Below are positions 48,561-58,384 of a stretch of DNA of 64,000 nt, one piece after another. Position numbers and translations under genes: made by a program. Positions within the stretch are counted from its first letter, which is position 1. The number at the start of each line of letters is the position of its first letter. The DNA is from Pegoplata infirma (taxonomy: Eukaryota; Arthropoda; Insecta; Diptera; Anthomyiidae), in NCBI GenBank assembly GCA_963921195.1, contig OY992540.1:172455896-172519895 (forward strand). Direction: 5' to 3'. The notes under the pieces are model-generated. The model was not told where the DNA came from. It saw nothing but the letters and a program-made list of their open reading frames with translations, and made no database searches.

Positions 48561-49768
48561 ATTACAATCCAGCGAAATCGGCCCAGTGGTTTAAAAGTTA
48601 TGAGCAAAATACTGAATTTAGATTTTTCGTGACAATTCTGAGGATGAAGCTTGGCATATACATTTGTCGTTCTTCTGGCCTAGTTCGTATTGAATTTCAG
48701 CCAAATTGGTCTAGTGCTTCAAAAGTTTTTAGCATAACCCTGAATTTCAGATTAGTTTCACCTTAAATTCACGTGTTAAAACCCCGTTAAACATGTTTTA
48801 AAAACATTGGTAAGCAACAAAAATATTTTACAACGTATTTTTGTCTTTCAAAAATATTTTTACGATAAAAAAAATACAATTGAAGAAAAATTTTACGCTC
48901 AAAAAAAATTTACACTCAAAAAAAGAATTAGTAAATTATTTGTTTTATTTTTCAAAATTACTAAAAAAGAGTTGTTTTACACAAAATAAAAATTTTTAAT
49001 CAAAATTGTTATTTTTTCACGTTAGAAAATTTACTATCACTTAAAAAGGGCATTGTGGAGGGTATTCATAGTTTCGGCCAAGTCGAATTTCACTTTTCTA
49101 CTTGTTAATTTTCAAACGTGCCGAGACTTTTAGAGACAAACAGATAGACGGACGGACAGACATGTGAAGTAAAGTCAAAAAAAAGTCATAATGCCATTTC
49201 CAGATACTGTCGTAGTAGAATTTTCATTTCAATAAACATTGGTTGGTCTATTCATTCAATTTTTAAGCAGTTTTGTACTATTCTTCTTCTTAATCTTTTT
49301 GTTTTCTATTTTTTGCAATTCTTTCCAAAATAGTCCTTCTCTCTGTGTATGTCTGTATGTGTGAGTGTGTGTGTCTATTTAAGATACGCTTCATTGAGTT
49401 TAAAGAATGCAGACATTTAATATGAGATGCTTAGTCAGAATCGCCTAACTAGTCAGCCATGTATTTATTATGTACGGTATTTGGTATGTATGTTTGTATG
49501 TATGTTGGTACTACGATATTAAAAGGATGTAAAGAAAACTAAGGAATGAAAAGTAAAAGACAAGAAAAAATAAAAGCAAAGCATATAAAAAACAAAGAAT
49601 TGTTTGAATGAAGGTATGTCTGTGTATACGAAATAGTTTTGTGTGTTTGTAAAAACATAAAACCATTTCCGTTTCCGGCAGTCACAAACGACAACAATAT
49701 TAAACAACTAACATAAGATATTTATAATCGGTCAATAACGAACATATCAAATGTTTGTAACCTGTCCA
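48561..49768. other. Low-repeat interval without recognised gene
   Basis: Short frames (48494-48766, 48807-48989 and 49519-49707) have no recognisable motif. A GACGGACGGACAGACATG phrase lies near 49150 and a GT-rich microsatellite near 49340-49376. A CACTCAAAAAAAGAATTAG terminus after TA at 48913 might pair with TTTTTTTGAGTG before TA near 50025-50037. Confidence 0.4.
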
Positions 49769-49769
49769 T

Positions 49770-50030
49770 TAGGGTGGTTCTTAAAAAAAATGGATTTCTG
49801 CTCGGGACGCCCCCTAATTGTTAGTTTATTAAGATTAATGAAAAAGTCTAACAAAATTTTTTTCAAAATTTTCGAAAAGGTTCTTAAGGTCTCACCGGGC
49901 TCTTGAAGTCCGGACCCTGGAACAAAATAGACGTTTAAAAACAAAATTGTAAAAAATTAAATAAATCATTATAAAACCATTTGTCTTTAACAATTGTCCC
50001 TAAGTATTTAATCAGAAATTTATAGATTTT
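49770..50030. repeat. Left-end fragment of a TAGGGTG element
   Basis: Starts TAGGGTGGTTCTTAAAAAAA like the ends of E and of the element at 63829. It contains CTGCTCGGGACGCCCCCTAA and ACCGGGCTCTTGAAGTCC phrases. No inverse right end was found, so it is treated as a fragment. The 65-codon minus frame here is not supported. Confidence 0.5.
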
Positions 50031-50062
50031 TTTGAGTGTAGTTAACACTTTACTACACAAAG

Positions 50063-51095
50063 CAGTGTTGCCACTTCTTGGATAATTATCCAAAAAATGG
50101 ATAATTTAAAATTTTTTGGATACTCTTTGGATAATTACGTATTTGGATAATTTATGGATAATTTTATCATTTACAATTTAAAGTTTTACATGGACAAAAT
50201 TTATGTTTTTTTAATTTTAATTTGGCGTTTTTTCAGTTACTTAACTCAAAATAATTCTACAGTAAAAGGTTTAGTAAGTGATATTGTACCCAAATCTACA
50301 AATTAGTTACTAATTTTAGTATCTTCAAAGTACTAAAATTAGTAATTTTTACTGGTTTTGACTAATATTAGTTAAAAATTTTAGTACTGGTTACCAATTT
50401 CTGCGCTAGGTCCTTTTGGACTAAAATTAGTTAAATTTTTAGTATTGAATACCCACGTTTTTTTTTTTTTGTGTTCTAATTAGACAGCACTTTACTTGTT
50501 TTTAGTTTTGACAATGCCTTTTAAATTTGGAGCTGTTCAAATTATATCAATCTATAAGCCTTATTGGACCACAAAAAATATGGTCTGTTTGATCATTTGG
50601 ATGCCCAAACTTATTGGGCAAATGATTTTAAAATTACAAATTGTGCTGATGAAAATATTTTTTTAAATTTAGCAGTTGTTTTTAAATTTCTTATAATTTT
50701 TCCATTTTCTAATTCATCAGTAGAAAGAGTTTTTAGTTAATTAAGATAACAAAAACCGATTTACGAAATAAATTATCTTCAAATACTGTTGGTTCAATTC
50801 TTTTAACAAAAGAAGGCATTAAAGAAAGAAATGGGGATACTAATCTTGTGCCTACAAAAAAATTTTAAAAAAACTGTAAAACTGTTATAAAATATCTTTT
50901 ATTCTGAACAGTACAAAATGTTTGATTTTTATTAAAAAATAATTTATGTTTTCTCTAAATTAATTTTAAATAATCCACTTTTGTATCGTTAAAAAAATCG
51001 TTTTTGATATTTTTTTTTTTTTTTTGATAACTTTTGGGATTTTGGATAATTTCGGACAAACTCCTGGATTTTTTGGTTCACTGGTGGCAACACTG
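50063..51095 (+). mobile_element. hAT relic CC with TGGATAATT repeats
   Basis: Ends CAGTGTTGCCACTTC and inverse TGGTGGCAACACTG. Repeats of TTGGATAATT lie just inside both ends. Flanking 8-mers do not match (ACACAAAG versus GTATATAT), so the TSD has decayed or the ends were rearranged. It contains a decayed hAT C-terminal domain. A ~200-bp patch at 50270-50460 of CTAAAATTAGTAA repeats may be a further insertion. Confidence 0.7.
50648..50868 (+). pseudogene. hAT transposase C-terminal dimerisation domain remnant
   Basis: Reads FPFSNSSVERVFS, then in shifted frame TDLRNKLSSNTVGSILL and TKEGIKER, the conserved order of the hATC dimerisation region (family form PxSNxxxERxFSxxxxxxTxxRxxLxxxxxxxLLxxK). 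Two in-frame stops and one frameshift interrupt it. The catalytic RNase H-like part is not recognisable upstream. It supports the hAT assignment of the surrounding element. Confidence 0.8.
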
Positions 51096-51990
51096 GTATA
51101 TATACACACCAGCTAGGAATTAAAATTAACCCAAAACTTTTTACTGTGCAGTAAATATAATTATCACAATAAAAAAATGGGATTTTGTCCAGCTAGTTTA
51201 TTAATTTCTTACACAGTGCGACGCACAGTGGGTTTGATGGTACCCAAAATGGCGATTAATTCAGATAAGCAGTAGTTTTAGAATATTATATTTTTTTATT
51301 GATGAACTTATATAAACACCTAAAAATACACATTTTTGAAAAAAATAAATTGGAAAACAATTTTTTTTAACCTGTTAGGCGCCTTTTTTGTTTTTTGGAA
51401 AAAAGGGTAATAGTTCACAATTTTGTGGCGTGATGATTGAATGCAATACAAAAGTTTGTATTAAATTTATTGTGTTTTTAAGTAATATGAATGTAATATT
51501 ATTTTTACTCGTGATTGTATCAGCTTATTTATTTAATTTATGATAAAAACAAATATTTTTATTATTGTTTTCTAGCGCTTTTTATCCTTTTAACCTTAAA
51601 AAGCACATTTCCATTTTTTTTAAATTTTCTCTTTTTTCTTGTAGCTGATTTTTTTTTTGTAAATTTTTACCCTTTTCCTACGATTTTTGCGTTTTTGTTT
51701 TCATATTGGTAATGGCAACACTGTCTGTAATAGCCACTACATTCTTCTTCACAATTCAGCAGCAAGCAGTAGACAGAAAAAATGAAGAGTACTCTATTTA
51801 ATTATAATTTCACTAAAATGACGCATTTTTTTATTTCTTAACATTAAAAGAGTATACCCCTAGCTGCAAATACAAAAAGTACTTATTTTTTAAATGTATT
51901 ATTTATAATTAAACACAGTTCTTTATATTTCTTGTCGTCTGCTGCTTGCTGCTGCAGTGTGTGCGATCACCACGTTTTCTCGCATTTACC
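51096..51990. other. Interval without recognised gene
   Basis: Contains a GGCAACACTG phrase at about 51714-51724, resembling an isolated hAT-type end, and a CTGCTGCTTGCTGCTGCAG patch near 51938. The hydrophobic Phe-rich frame 51515-51712 is low-complexity T-rich sequence. Confidence 0.4.
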
Positions 51991-51995
51991 TGCAG

Positions 51996-52310
51996 TGCTA
52001 CCACACAGACTAAATACAGACTCGACAGTAGAGTTTAATAAGAAAAAATGGGGAAAAACTAAGCGATTTTAGGAAAAAACACAGCGGTTTTTAGTCCGTT
52101 TTACGCTAACATGGCAACTCTTTCTACGACTTAGGAGTAAGTGAAACAACAAAAACCGATCTGGCATCCATTTTTCTTATGTAGCGTTATATTAGCTTTC
52201 TCTTTCTAACCTAATTCGTAGAATAATTTGAAAACATTAACCATATGGTTAAAAAATACTTTTTTGACACCTGTCATATGTGTCGAGTCTGTATTAGTCT
52301 GTGGCTACCA
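51996..52310. repeat. ~315-bp unit bounded by 30-bp inverted repeats
   Basis: TGCTACCACACAGACTAAATACAGACTCGACA at 51996-52027 (given here only as its ends TGCTACCACA and GACTCGACA) is matched by its inverse at 52281-52310 with few differences. It could be a small MITE; no TSD is evident. Confidence 0.5.
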
Positions 52311-52491
52311 ACTGATTTTTCTGTTTGTTTAGTGCGAAAAAGAATTAAAACCGAAACAACGCGATACCCGGTCACGGAGTGTTTGTAAAAAAATATATAT
52401 TATAAATTTATTAATTTAAATTGTGTTAAAGTAATTAAATATATGCACTTTATTTATTTAAATATGCTCATTAAATAAAATAACATTAATA

Positions 52492-52780
52492 ATGAAACTA
52501 CGTCAGTTTTTTTGTTTAATCGTTTTTTATTTCAATGGCTCTGTGAAAAAAACTCAAGCTGAAGAAAATATTATGGATACACACACGTATACAAAAAATG
52601 TAAGTATAAAAAGCACCCTCTGTGGTAAAATGTGTGTACATACATTTGAACATGTATTGAAAAAATATTATTTCTTTTTTATATTTTTAGCGATCGTTTG
52701 CAAAATATATTTCAATGGTATGGCGACATCAATCATTTATTTTTTCAAATGTGGTACAATTAACGCTAAATTTTTTTTAA
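52492..52780 (+). CDS. Possible two-exon small secreted peptide gene
   Basis: I do not recognise this gene. The ATG at 52492 opens 36 codons with a signal-peptide-like start (MKLRQFFCLIVFYF, with TQA before EEN as a possible cleavage site). A consensus splice donor GTAAGT follows at 52600 and a TTTTTAG acceptor ends at 52690, giving a 91-bp intron, a normal size for flies. Exon 2 continues in phase (RSFAKYISMVWRHQSF...) for 29 codons to TAA at 52778-52780. An AATAAA signal lies at 52827-52832. The product would be 65 residues. Unspliced reading also stays open to about 52788, so splicing is inferred. Chance is a real alternative in AT-rich DNA. Confidence 0.27.
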
Positions 52781-53154
52781 CAGCTTAAGAAGACATGTAA
52801 TTAAGTATATCTTAAACCCGAAGTGAAATAAAAATCATTTTCATATATATAATTTTTTTTATGATTTTTATTTACTAAAATTGATATAGGTAGTAATTTT
52901 ATTCACTAAAATTAGTAATTTTATTTCCTAAAATTAGTATTTTTTTTTTACTAAATAGGACAAAAATTTTAAATATTTATGATTTTTATATTCGATTAGA
53001 GTTTTATTCTAGTTCGAGGCCCAAAAATATTTCTATTTATGATATTGTCATAATAGAGTATTTTTAATTTATTGCTTTAAAAAAGTTACTATCTCATAGT
53101 ATGTCTGTACTGATCAGTTTCATCCCCACTAAAGGAATCTTCAGCAGACTTTAG

Positions 53155-53322
53155 AGAATCATCGTTGGTCAATCAAACATCAAACCAGACATAATATTTG
53201 ATATATTTCCCAAGTTATATGAGAAGTACTATTATGAAGGTCCGAAATCTGTTTTCCAACAAATTGATTTGATTGACCAATTTCGTTCAACTGTTGACGA
53301 GTGTGGACGTGTTTTATTTTAA
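53155..53322 (+). pseudogene. Orphan coding-like segment upstream of the LINE
   Basis: After a possible splice acceptor (ACTTTAG ending 53154) the frame is open for 55 codons to TAA at 53320-53322 and has ordinary protein composition (IIVGQSNIKPDIIFDIFP..., ending VDECGRVLF), unlike the low-complexity frames nearby. I do not recognise it. It may be a last exon, a relic of a gene cut by the LINE, or part of another element. Confidence 0.3.
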
Positions 53323-53424
53323 CTCCGTGCTATAAATTGAATTACTAAAATTGTTCGTAATAGGTTTTGTTCGTAATAGGTATTTTTGTGATATTTTCAT
53401 TACCACATCAAGGAAAATGAAAAT

Positions 53425-54828
53425 ATGGACACAAATGATACCGATTTAATTCGAGGCTCTGCCTCACCGACTGGTGCTGGTCCTAGCACTGGTCTTAGGG
53501 TTGCGACCTTGAAGTCCGGCCTTGATTCTGGTAGGGGTGCTCAGCCTAATATTGGTGGTAAAAAGAAAAAGAAACTTAAGCCATCAAAGGTCAGGCACAA
53601 CCAGAGAAGGCTTTGTTTGAAAATAATTAACAGACTAAGCCAACTCGATGGAACGAAGCTCTCCGAACGTGAGAGGGCGTCGCTATCATGGGCGAAAGGA
53701 GTCATTGAAGAACAGGACAAACTTTCGGCAATACGCGCATCTGACAAACAGAGCGCTGTTTCGGCCTCGTCATCGAAGTCTGGTAAAAGGTTGCGCTCGC
53801 CCGACGAGAAACCTTTACCTAAGAGATCTAAGGTGACCGGCAACGTCTGGACTCAGTCTTTTAGTGAAGTGGTTAAAGGTAACTTCGTTAGGGCTGTGAT
53901 AAACAGGCAAAATGGGGATTGTAGTATTCCAAGGGACAAGTGGAGTTTAGTTGAAACTAAACTAAATGAAATCTACTATAGGCTCCTTGAGAGTATGCCT
54001 GATTTTCTCCCTACTACTGTCAACGCAGGTTGGTATCAGGGGCGAGTAAAACTCGTTGCTTTTGGGAACGAAAGATCCGCAGCCGTGTTTAAGGTTGCCA
54101 TTAGCCAAGTGGGAGAGTTATGGCCTGGAGCCAGACTGGACGTTGTGGAAAAACATGATATCCCCTCGCAACCCAGAGCTCATGCATGGATCCCAATGGC
54201 TACAAGTGACACTGCGGTGATTCTAAAGATGATAAAAGTCTGCAATCCTGACCTTCCAACTCAGAATTGGCAAATTGCCAGATTGGGTGAGATGGAGGGC
54301 GCTCGTCGTCAAGCAGTGGTCTTGGTTAATGAGGAATCGCTTCCGCTTTTAGCCGGGACTGATGGCATTATTAGATTTGGCTTTTTTCATATAAGAGTCA
54401 ATGTCTACAAGGGCGACCAGAAGCCTATTTTGGACGCAGACAAGCCAGTGGCAGAGTCGGCTGGGGAGGAGAATCTGGAAAAGGTTGATATTCAGCTGAC
54501 CGATTCTAGGCTGATGGGAGATGCATCTGGCATTTTCGAAACCGAATCTGGTAACGAATGCGACCTCTGTGATGGCACGGAGGATAAAGCTGATGCCATG
54601 ATGGGTGACATTCAGGACGAGGCCCATGCAGTGAGGAATTCGGAGAGTTCTGTTGCCTCCGATTCAGAACAGATGGGACACATATCTGGCTTATTCGAAA
54701 CCGATTCTGGGGACGAATGCGACCTCTATGATAACACGGAGGATGAAGCCAATAACACGGTGGTGGAAAGGATGGTGGAAAAAAAGCAAGATGTTGCGGT
54801 TCCTACAAATAAACCTCCATCACTGTAA
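53425..54828 (+). CDS. LINE ORF1, nucleic-acid-binding protein
   Basis: 467 residues. It presumably coats the element RNA and takes it to the nucleus. Visible parts: a basic nuclear-localisation-like run at 46-62 (GGKKKKKLKPSK...), a second basic cluster at 121-136 (KRLRSPDEKPLPKRSK), then a globular region of about 140-330 (WTQSFSEVV..., LPTTVNAGWYQGRVKLVAFG, HAWIP) resembling the DUF4780-type domain that I recall in LOA-like ORF1s. There is no CCHC knuckle. The C-terminal third is acidic and contains a duplicated ~28-residue motif at 363-390 and 416-443 (SGIFETESGNECDLCD versus SGLFETDSGDECDLYD). The first ATG of the frame is used. It overlaps ORF2 by 38 bases. Confidence 0.85.
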   Translation: MDTNDTDLIRGSASPTGAGPSTGLRVATLKSGLDSGRGAQPNIGGKKKKKLKPSKVRHNQRRLCLKIINRLSQLDGTKLSERERASLSWAKGVIEEQDKLSAIRASDKQSAVSASSSKSGKRLRSPDEKPLPKRSKVTGNVWTQSFSEVVKGNFVRAVINRQNGDCSIPRDKWSLVETKLNEIYYRLLESMPDFLPTTVNAGWYQGRVKLVAFGNERSAAVFKVAISQVGELWPGARLDVVEKHDIPSQPRAHAWIPMATSDTAVILKMIKVCNPDLPTQNWQIARLGEMEGARRQAVVLVNEESLPLLAGTDGIIRFGFFHIRVNVYKGDQKPILDADKPVAESAGEENLEKVDIQLTDSRLMGDASGIFETESGNECDLCDGTEDKADAMMGDIQDEAHAVRNSESSVASDSEQMGHISGLFETDSGDECDLYDNTEDEANNTVVERMVEKKQDVAVPTNKPPSL

Positions 54829-57800
54829 GGCAGCCTCAGCTGCACTATTGCTGCGCCTGACGAAAGGAGCAGTTGACTTGGTTTTTATCCAAGAGCCCTG
54901 GGTGCGGGGTGGCAGGGTTTGCGGATTGAAGACCCCAGGATTTAAGTTGATGGTTGCCAAAGGTGAGGGTTCACCAAGAGCCTGCATCTTGGCGAAAAAT
55001 GGCTTAAATATATTCTTTTTATCAACTTTTAGTGATATGGATGTTACAGCGGCTAGCTTAGAGCTTCATGGGAAATCTATTTGGCTCGCCTCTGCGTATT
55101 TTCCTAATCCGGGGCCAATACCCCCGGAGAAGGTTGGCGGTCTGATTCGGGAGTCTGAATCTAGGGGACACCAGTTACTTGTGTGCTGTGATGCTAATGC
55201 ACATCATTCGATATGGGGAAGTACAGACACAAATGATAGAGGCGAATCACTTTTGGAGTTTTTGTTAAGCACTAACCTGTTTATTTGTAACAAGGGTAGT
55301 GAACCAACTTTCGTTACAAGTACGCGGCAAGAGGTTCTTGACGTAACACTTGTATCAGATACATTGTCTGATAGAATTGATGACTGGAGAGTTTTGGAAG
55401 AGCATTCTTTCTCAGATCATCGCTACATTGAGTTTTTACTCAGGGAGCGTGCCCCGGTTGAGACAGTCTCTAGAAATCTGAGAAGAACAAACTGGGTGAA
55501 ATATAGGGAGACTTTTTCTTTGCTTTTGGATGAAGTACCCCTATCTGAACCGCATAGTTTAGCGGAAATTGACTGTCTGGTTGACCATATAACAAATGTT
55601 TGTAATAGGTGCCTGGATGCGTCTTGCCCTTCTGCAAAGCCCAGAGGGAAAAAAAAGCCACCTTGGTGGTCAAATGAGTTGCAGACGAGCAGAGATTCCT
55701 GCAGAAAGCTCTTTAATAAGGCTAAATTTTCAAGAGCTGACGAGGACTGGTCTGCATACAGGCTGCAACTTAAGAGTTATAAGAAGATGATCAGAAATGC
55801 AAAATGTGATTCTTGGAAAAACTTCTGTGGAAACATAGAAGACGTCTCTGAGGCATCCAGGCTGCGCAAGGTTCTGGCTTCTTCTCCTTGCACCCTAGGA
55901 TACCTGAAAGATCCTAATGGGGTGTGGTCTTCCTCCAGTGGAGAGTCGCTGGATCTCCTTTTAAACATGCATTTTCCGGGCAATTCCATGACGCCGTTTC
56001 AAGCTTTGGAACGTTCTGACGCCCAAGCATCTGAAATTGCTTCGGAAATAATAAATATGTCAACATTAATTTGGGCGATAAAAAGCTTCAGGCCCTATAA
56101 ATCCCCGGGACCTGATGGTATAATCCCGGCTGAGTTGCAGCAAGTGTTGGACTATATAGCCCCGTTGCTGTATAATCTATACACAGCATGCATCAACTGG
56201 TCTTATATTCCTTTAAAATGGAGGGATACCAGAGTCGTATTTATCCCGAAGGCTGGGAAAAGTTCCCACACAGCTCCGAAGGATTTCAGACCAATTAGTC
56301 TGTCTTCTTTTTTGTTAAAGACAATGGAACGAATGATAGACTCATATTTGCGTAGAGTGATTGACCCGAGGTTGCTTTCGACAAAGCAACATGCATACAG
56401 CAAGGGACGATCAACGGAAACAGCTCTTCATGAGCTCGTTGGTACCATCGAGAGATCGCTTTCGGTAAAGGAGTACACTATGGTGGCCTTTCTTGATATT
56501 GAGGGGGCTTTTAATAATGTCATCCCAGAATCGATAATATTGGCATTGTCTGGTCTGGGAGTAAAGCGTGAAATCGTTTTAATGGTGGAAAACCTACTTG
56601 CCAATAGACGTATAACGTCTGAATTGGGAGCGTCCGTCATATCTCGATTTGTCAATAGGGGCACACCACAAGGAGGTGTTCTTTCGCCGCTTCTTTGGAA
56701 CCTGGCACTGAATTCAATGCTACTATCTCTAGAAGCACGTGGTTGTCATGTTGTCGCATATGCTGACGATGTCGCGATAGCGGTAAAGGGGAAGCATCTG
56801 CCAACATTGCGGGATATTCTTCAGGGTTCTCTGAAAGATCTGTCTAAATGGGCAAGAGACTGTGGTCTAGGAGTTAATCCTAGTAAAACAGAGCTTGTTT
56901 TGTTTACAAGGAAAAATAAGATTCCTGCTTTTGATCCTATTTCTCTGGACGGTACTGAAATCACCTTCTCAGATGGAGCCAAGTATCTTGGAGTATTTCT
57001 AGATAGGAAGCTGAATTTCAGGCGTAATATTGAGGAACGGGTGAGAAAAGCAACGATTGCTTTGTATTCCTGTAAAAGGGCCATTGGAAAACGATGGGGT
57101 TTTAGCCCTCAAGTCGTTCATTGGATCTATACAGCAGTGGTGCGTCCAATTTTGCTGTATGGAATCATTGTCTGGTGGCCTGCTTTAGAAACAAAAGCAA
57201 ACTTTGTCTTTATCACGAAGGTACAGAGAATGGCGTCAATGTGCATCACTGGTGCTCTTCGTACTACACCTACGGCTGCATTAGAAATCCTCCTTCACCT
57301 GATACCCTTGGACATATTGGGTAGGCAGTATGCGGCTGCGTCGGCAATTCGACTTAATAGCACGCTGCAATGGAGGAGCAGTGATTGTGGCCATAGCGCG
57401 ATCTTGAAAAAGATAACAATACCACAAAATGTGGACTGTGCTCCCTCTTTGAGCCTCTTTGAGCGCCACTTTACCACTATGATACCATCCAGGGAGTCTT
57501 GGATGGGGGATACTCCGGGTAGTGGAGCTACCATAAATTTTTACACAGATGGATCGAGGCTGCACGAACAAGTGGGCTTTGGAGTCTATTCGGAAGAGCT
57601 TGGGTTGAGCCTGGCTCGTAGATTGCCAGATCATTGCAGTGTTTACCAGGCAGAGATGCTGGCAATAAAAGAAGTGGCTGACTGGTTGAGCTGCAATGCC
57701 TTGTCTACAACCGCAGTCAACATCTATACTGACAGTCAAGCCGCGGTCAAGTCCCTGGATTCAATGTTTCTGAAAACAAGATCTGCCCTTAACTGCCGCA

Positions 57801-58384
57801 CGTCTTTAAATGAGATGGCCAAGCAGTTTAACATACGACTCATATGGGTCCCAGGGCACAGAGACATTCCAGGGAATTGCAAAGCCGATGAGCTTGCAAG
57901 ACTAGGAACTACCTTACAGGTTCCAACAGAATTGGAATGTGTTGGTATGCCTCTAGAAACTTGCAAGCAAAACCTACGGCTTTGTTCTGCGACGGAGACT
58001 AATCAAAGATGGGCAAATGGATGGACGTGTGAGACAACACGACTGATTTGGCCTTCTCTTAATCAGGGGCGCACAAGTGAGCTGATATCGCTTCCAAGAG
58101 GAGAGATTTCGACGGTGGTTTCTATAATTACCGGACACTGTCTTATAGGGAAGCACGCAGAGCGGTTAAATGTGCCGTCGAATGACTTTTGCCGAAGTTG
58201 CATGGATGAAGAGGAGTTGGAAACTATCGAACACTTTATTTGCCATTGCCCGGCACTTTCTGGTCAGAGACTTGCTTCACTGGGATCTAGGGAGCTGTAC
58301 GATCTTTCTGATTTGTCGGATGTCAAAATTCAACATCTAAGGAGTTTTATAAGAAGCTCAAAATGGTTTAACGACAGGGACTAA
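54791..58384 (+). CDS. LINE ORF2: endonuclease, reverse transcriptase, RNase H
   Basis: 1197 residues if started at the ATG at 54791, chosen because MLRFLQINLHHCKAA is the usual beginning of the APE-type endonuclease; the frame is open further upstream to 54653. Endonuclease about 1-225: QINL, catalytic Glu35 (FIQEPW), CCDANAHH, SDH at 208-210. Reverse transcriptase about 430-740: SPGPDGI, Asp569 in AFLDIEGAFNNV, PQGGVLSPLLWN, YADD at 657-660, KYLGVFLD. RNase H about 915-1045: Asp920 (YTDGS), Glu955 (YQAEM), Asp981 (YTDSQ), VPGHRDIPGN and Asp1033. C-terminal C1134-x2-C1137-x10-H1148-x4-C1153. It primes reverse transcription at nicked target DNA. Its frame is +1 to ORF1, with a 38-base overlap, so translation probably needs reinitiation or frameshifting. 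Confidence 0.93.
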   Translation: MLRFLQINLHHCKAASAALLLRLTKGAVDLVFIQEPWVRGGRVCGLKTPGFKLMVAKGEGSPRACILAKNGLNIFFLSTFSDMDVTAASLELHGKSIWLASAYFPNPGPIPPEKVGGLIRESESRGHQLLVCCDANAHHSIWGSTDTNDRGESLLEFLLSTNLFICNKGSEPTFVTSTRQEVLDVTLVSDTLSDRIDDWRVLEEHSFSDHRYIEFLLRERAPVETVSRNLRRTNWVKYRETFSLLLDEVPLSEPHSLAEIDCLVDHITNVCNRCLDASCPSAKPRGKKKPPWWSNELQTSRDSCRKLFNKAKFSRADEDWSAYRLQLKSYKKMIRNAKCDSWKNFCGNIEDVSEASRLRKVLASSPCTLGYLKDPNGVWSSSSGESLDLLLNMHFPGNSMTPFQALERSDAQASEIASEIINMSTLIWAIKSFRPYKSPGPDGIIPAELQQVLDYIAPLLYNLYTACINWSYIPLKWRDTRVVFIPKAGKSSHTAPKDFRPISLSSFLLKTMERMIDSYLRRVIDPRLLSTKQHAYSKGRSTETALHELVGTIERSLSVKEYTMVAFLDIEGAFNNVIPESIILALSGLGVKREIVLMVENLLANRRITSELGASVISRFVNRGTPQGGVLSPLLWNLALNSMLLSLEARGCHVVAYADDVAIAVKGKHLPTLRDILQGSLKDLSKWARDCGLGVNPSKTELVLFTRKNKIPAFDPISLDGTEITFSDGAKYLGVFLDRKLNFRRNIEERVRKATIALYSCKRAIGKRWGFSPQVVHWIYTAVVRPILLYGIIVWWPALETKANFVFITKVQRMASMCITGALRTTPTAALEILLHLIPLDILGRQYAAASAIRLNSTLQWRSSDCGHSAILKKITIPQNVDCAPSLSLFERHFTTMIPSRESWMGDTPGSGATINFYTDGSRLHEQVGFGVYSEELGLSLARRLPDHCSVYQAEMLAIKEVADWLSCNALSTTAVNIYTDSQAAVKSLDSMFLKTRSALNCRTSLNEMAKQFNIRLIWVPGHRDIPGNCKADELARLGTTLQVPTELECVGMPLETCKQNLRLCSATETNQRWANGWTCETTRLIWPSLNQGRTSELISLPRGEISTVVSIITGHCLIGKHAERLNVPSNDFCRSCMDEEELETIEHFICHCPALSGQRLASLGSRELYDLSDLSDVKIQHLRSFIRSSKWFNDRD

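Noticed and set aside
48913..50037. CACTC-class element with TA flanks
   Set aside because: Ends and TA flanks match the class, but TIR similarity is short and no second copy or empty site is visible, so it was not called.
54653..54790. Upstream start for LINE ORF2
   Set aside because: These 46 residues overlap ORF1's conserved acidic motif in another frame; the endonuclease begins at the ATG at 54791.
53541..58156. Antisense and alternate-frame ORFs across the LINE
   Set aside because: All are shadows of ORF1 or ORF2, which carry the domain motifs.
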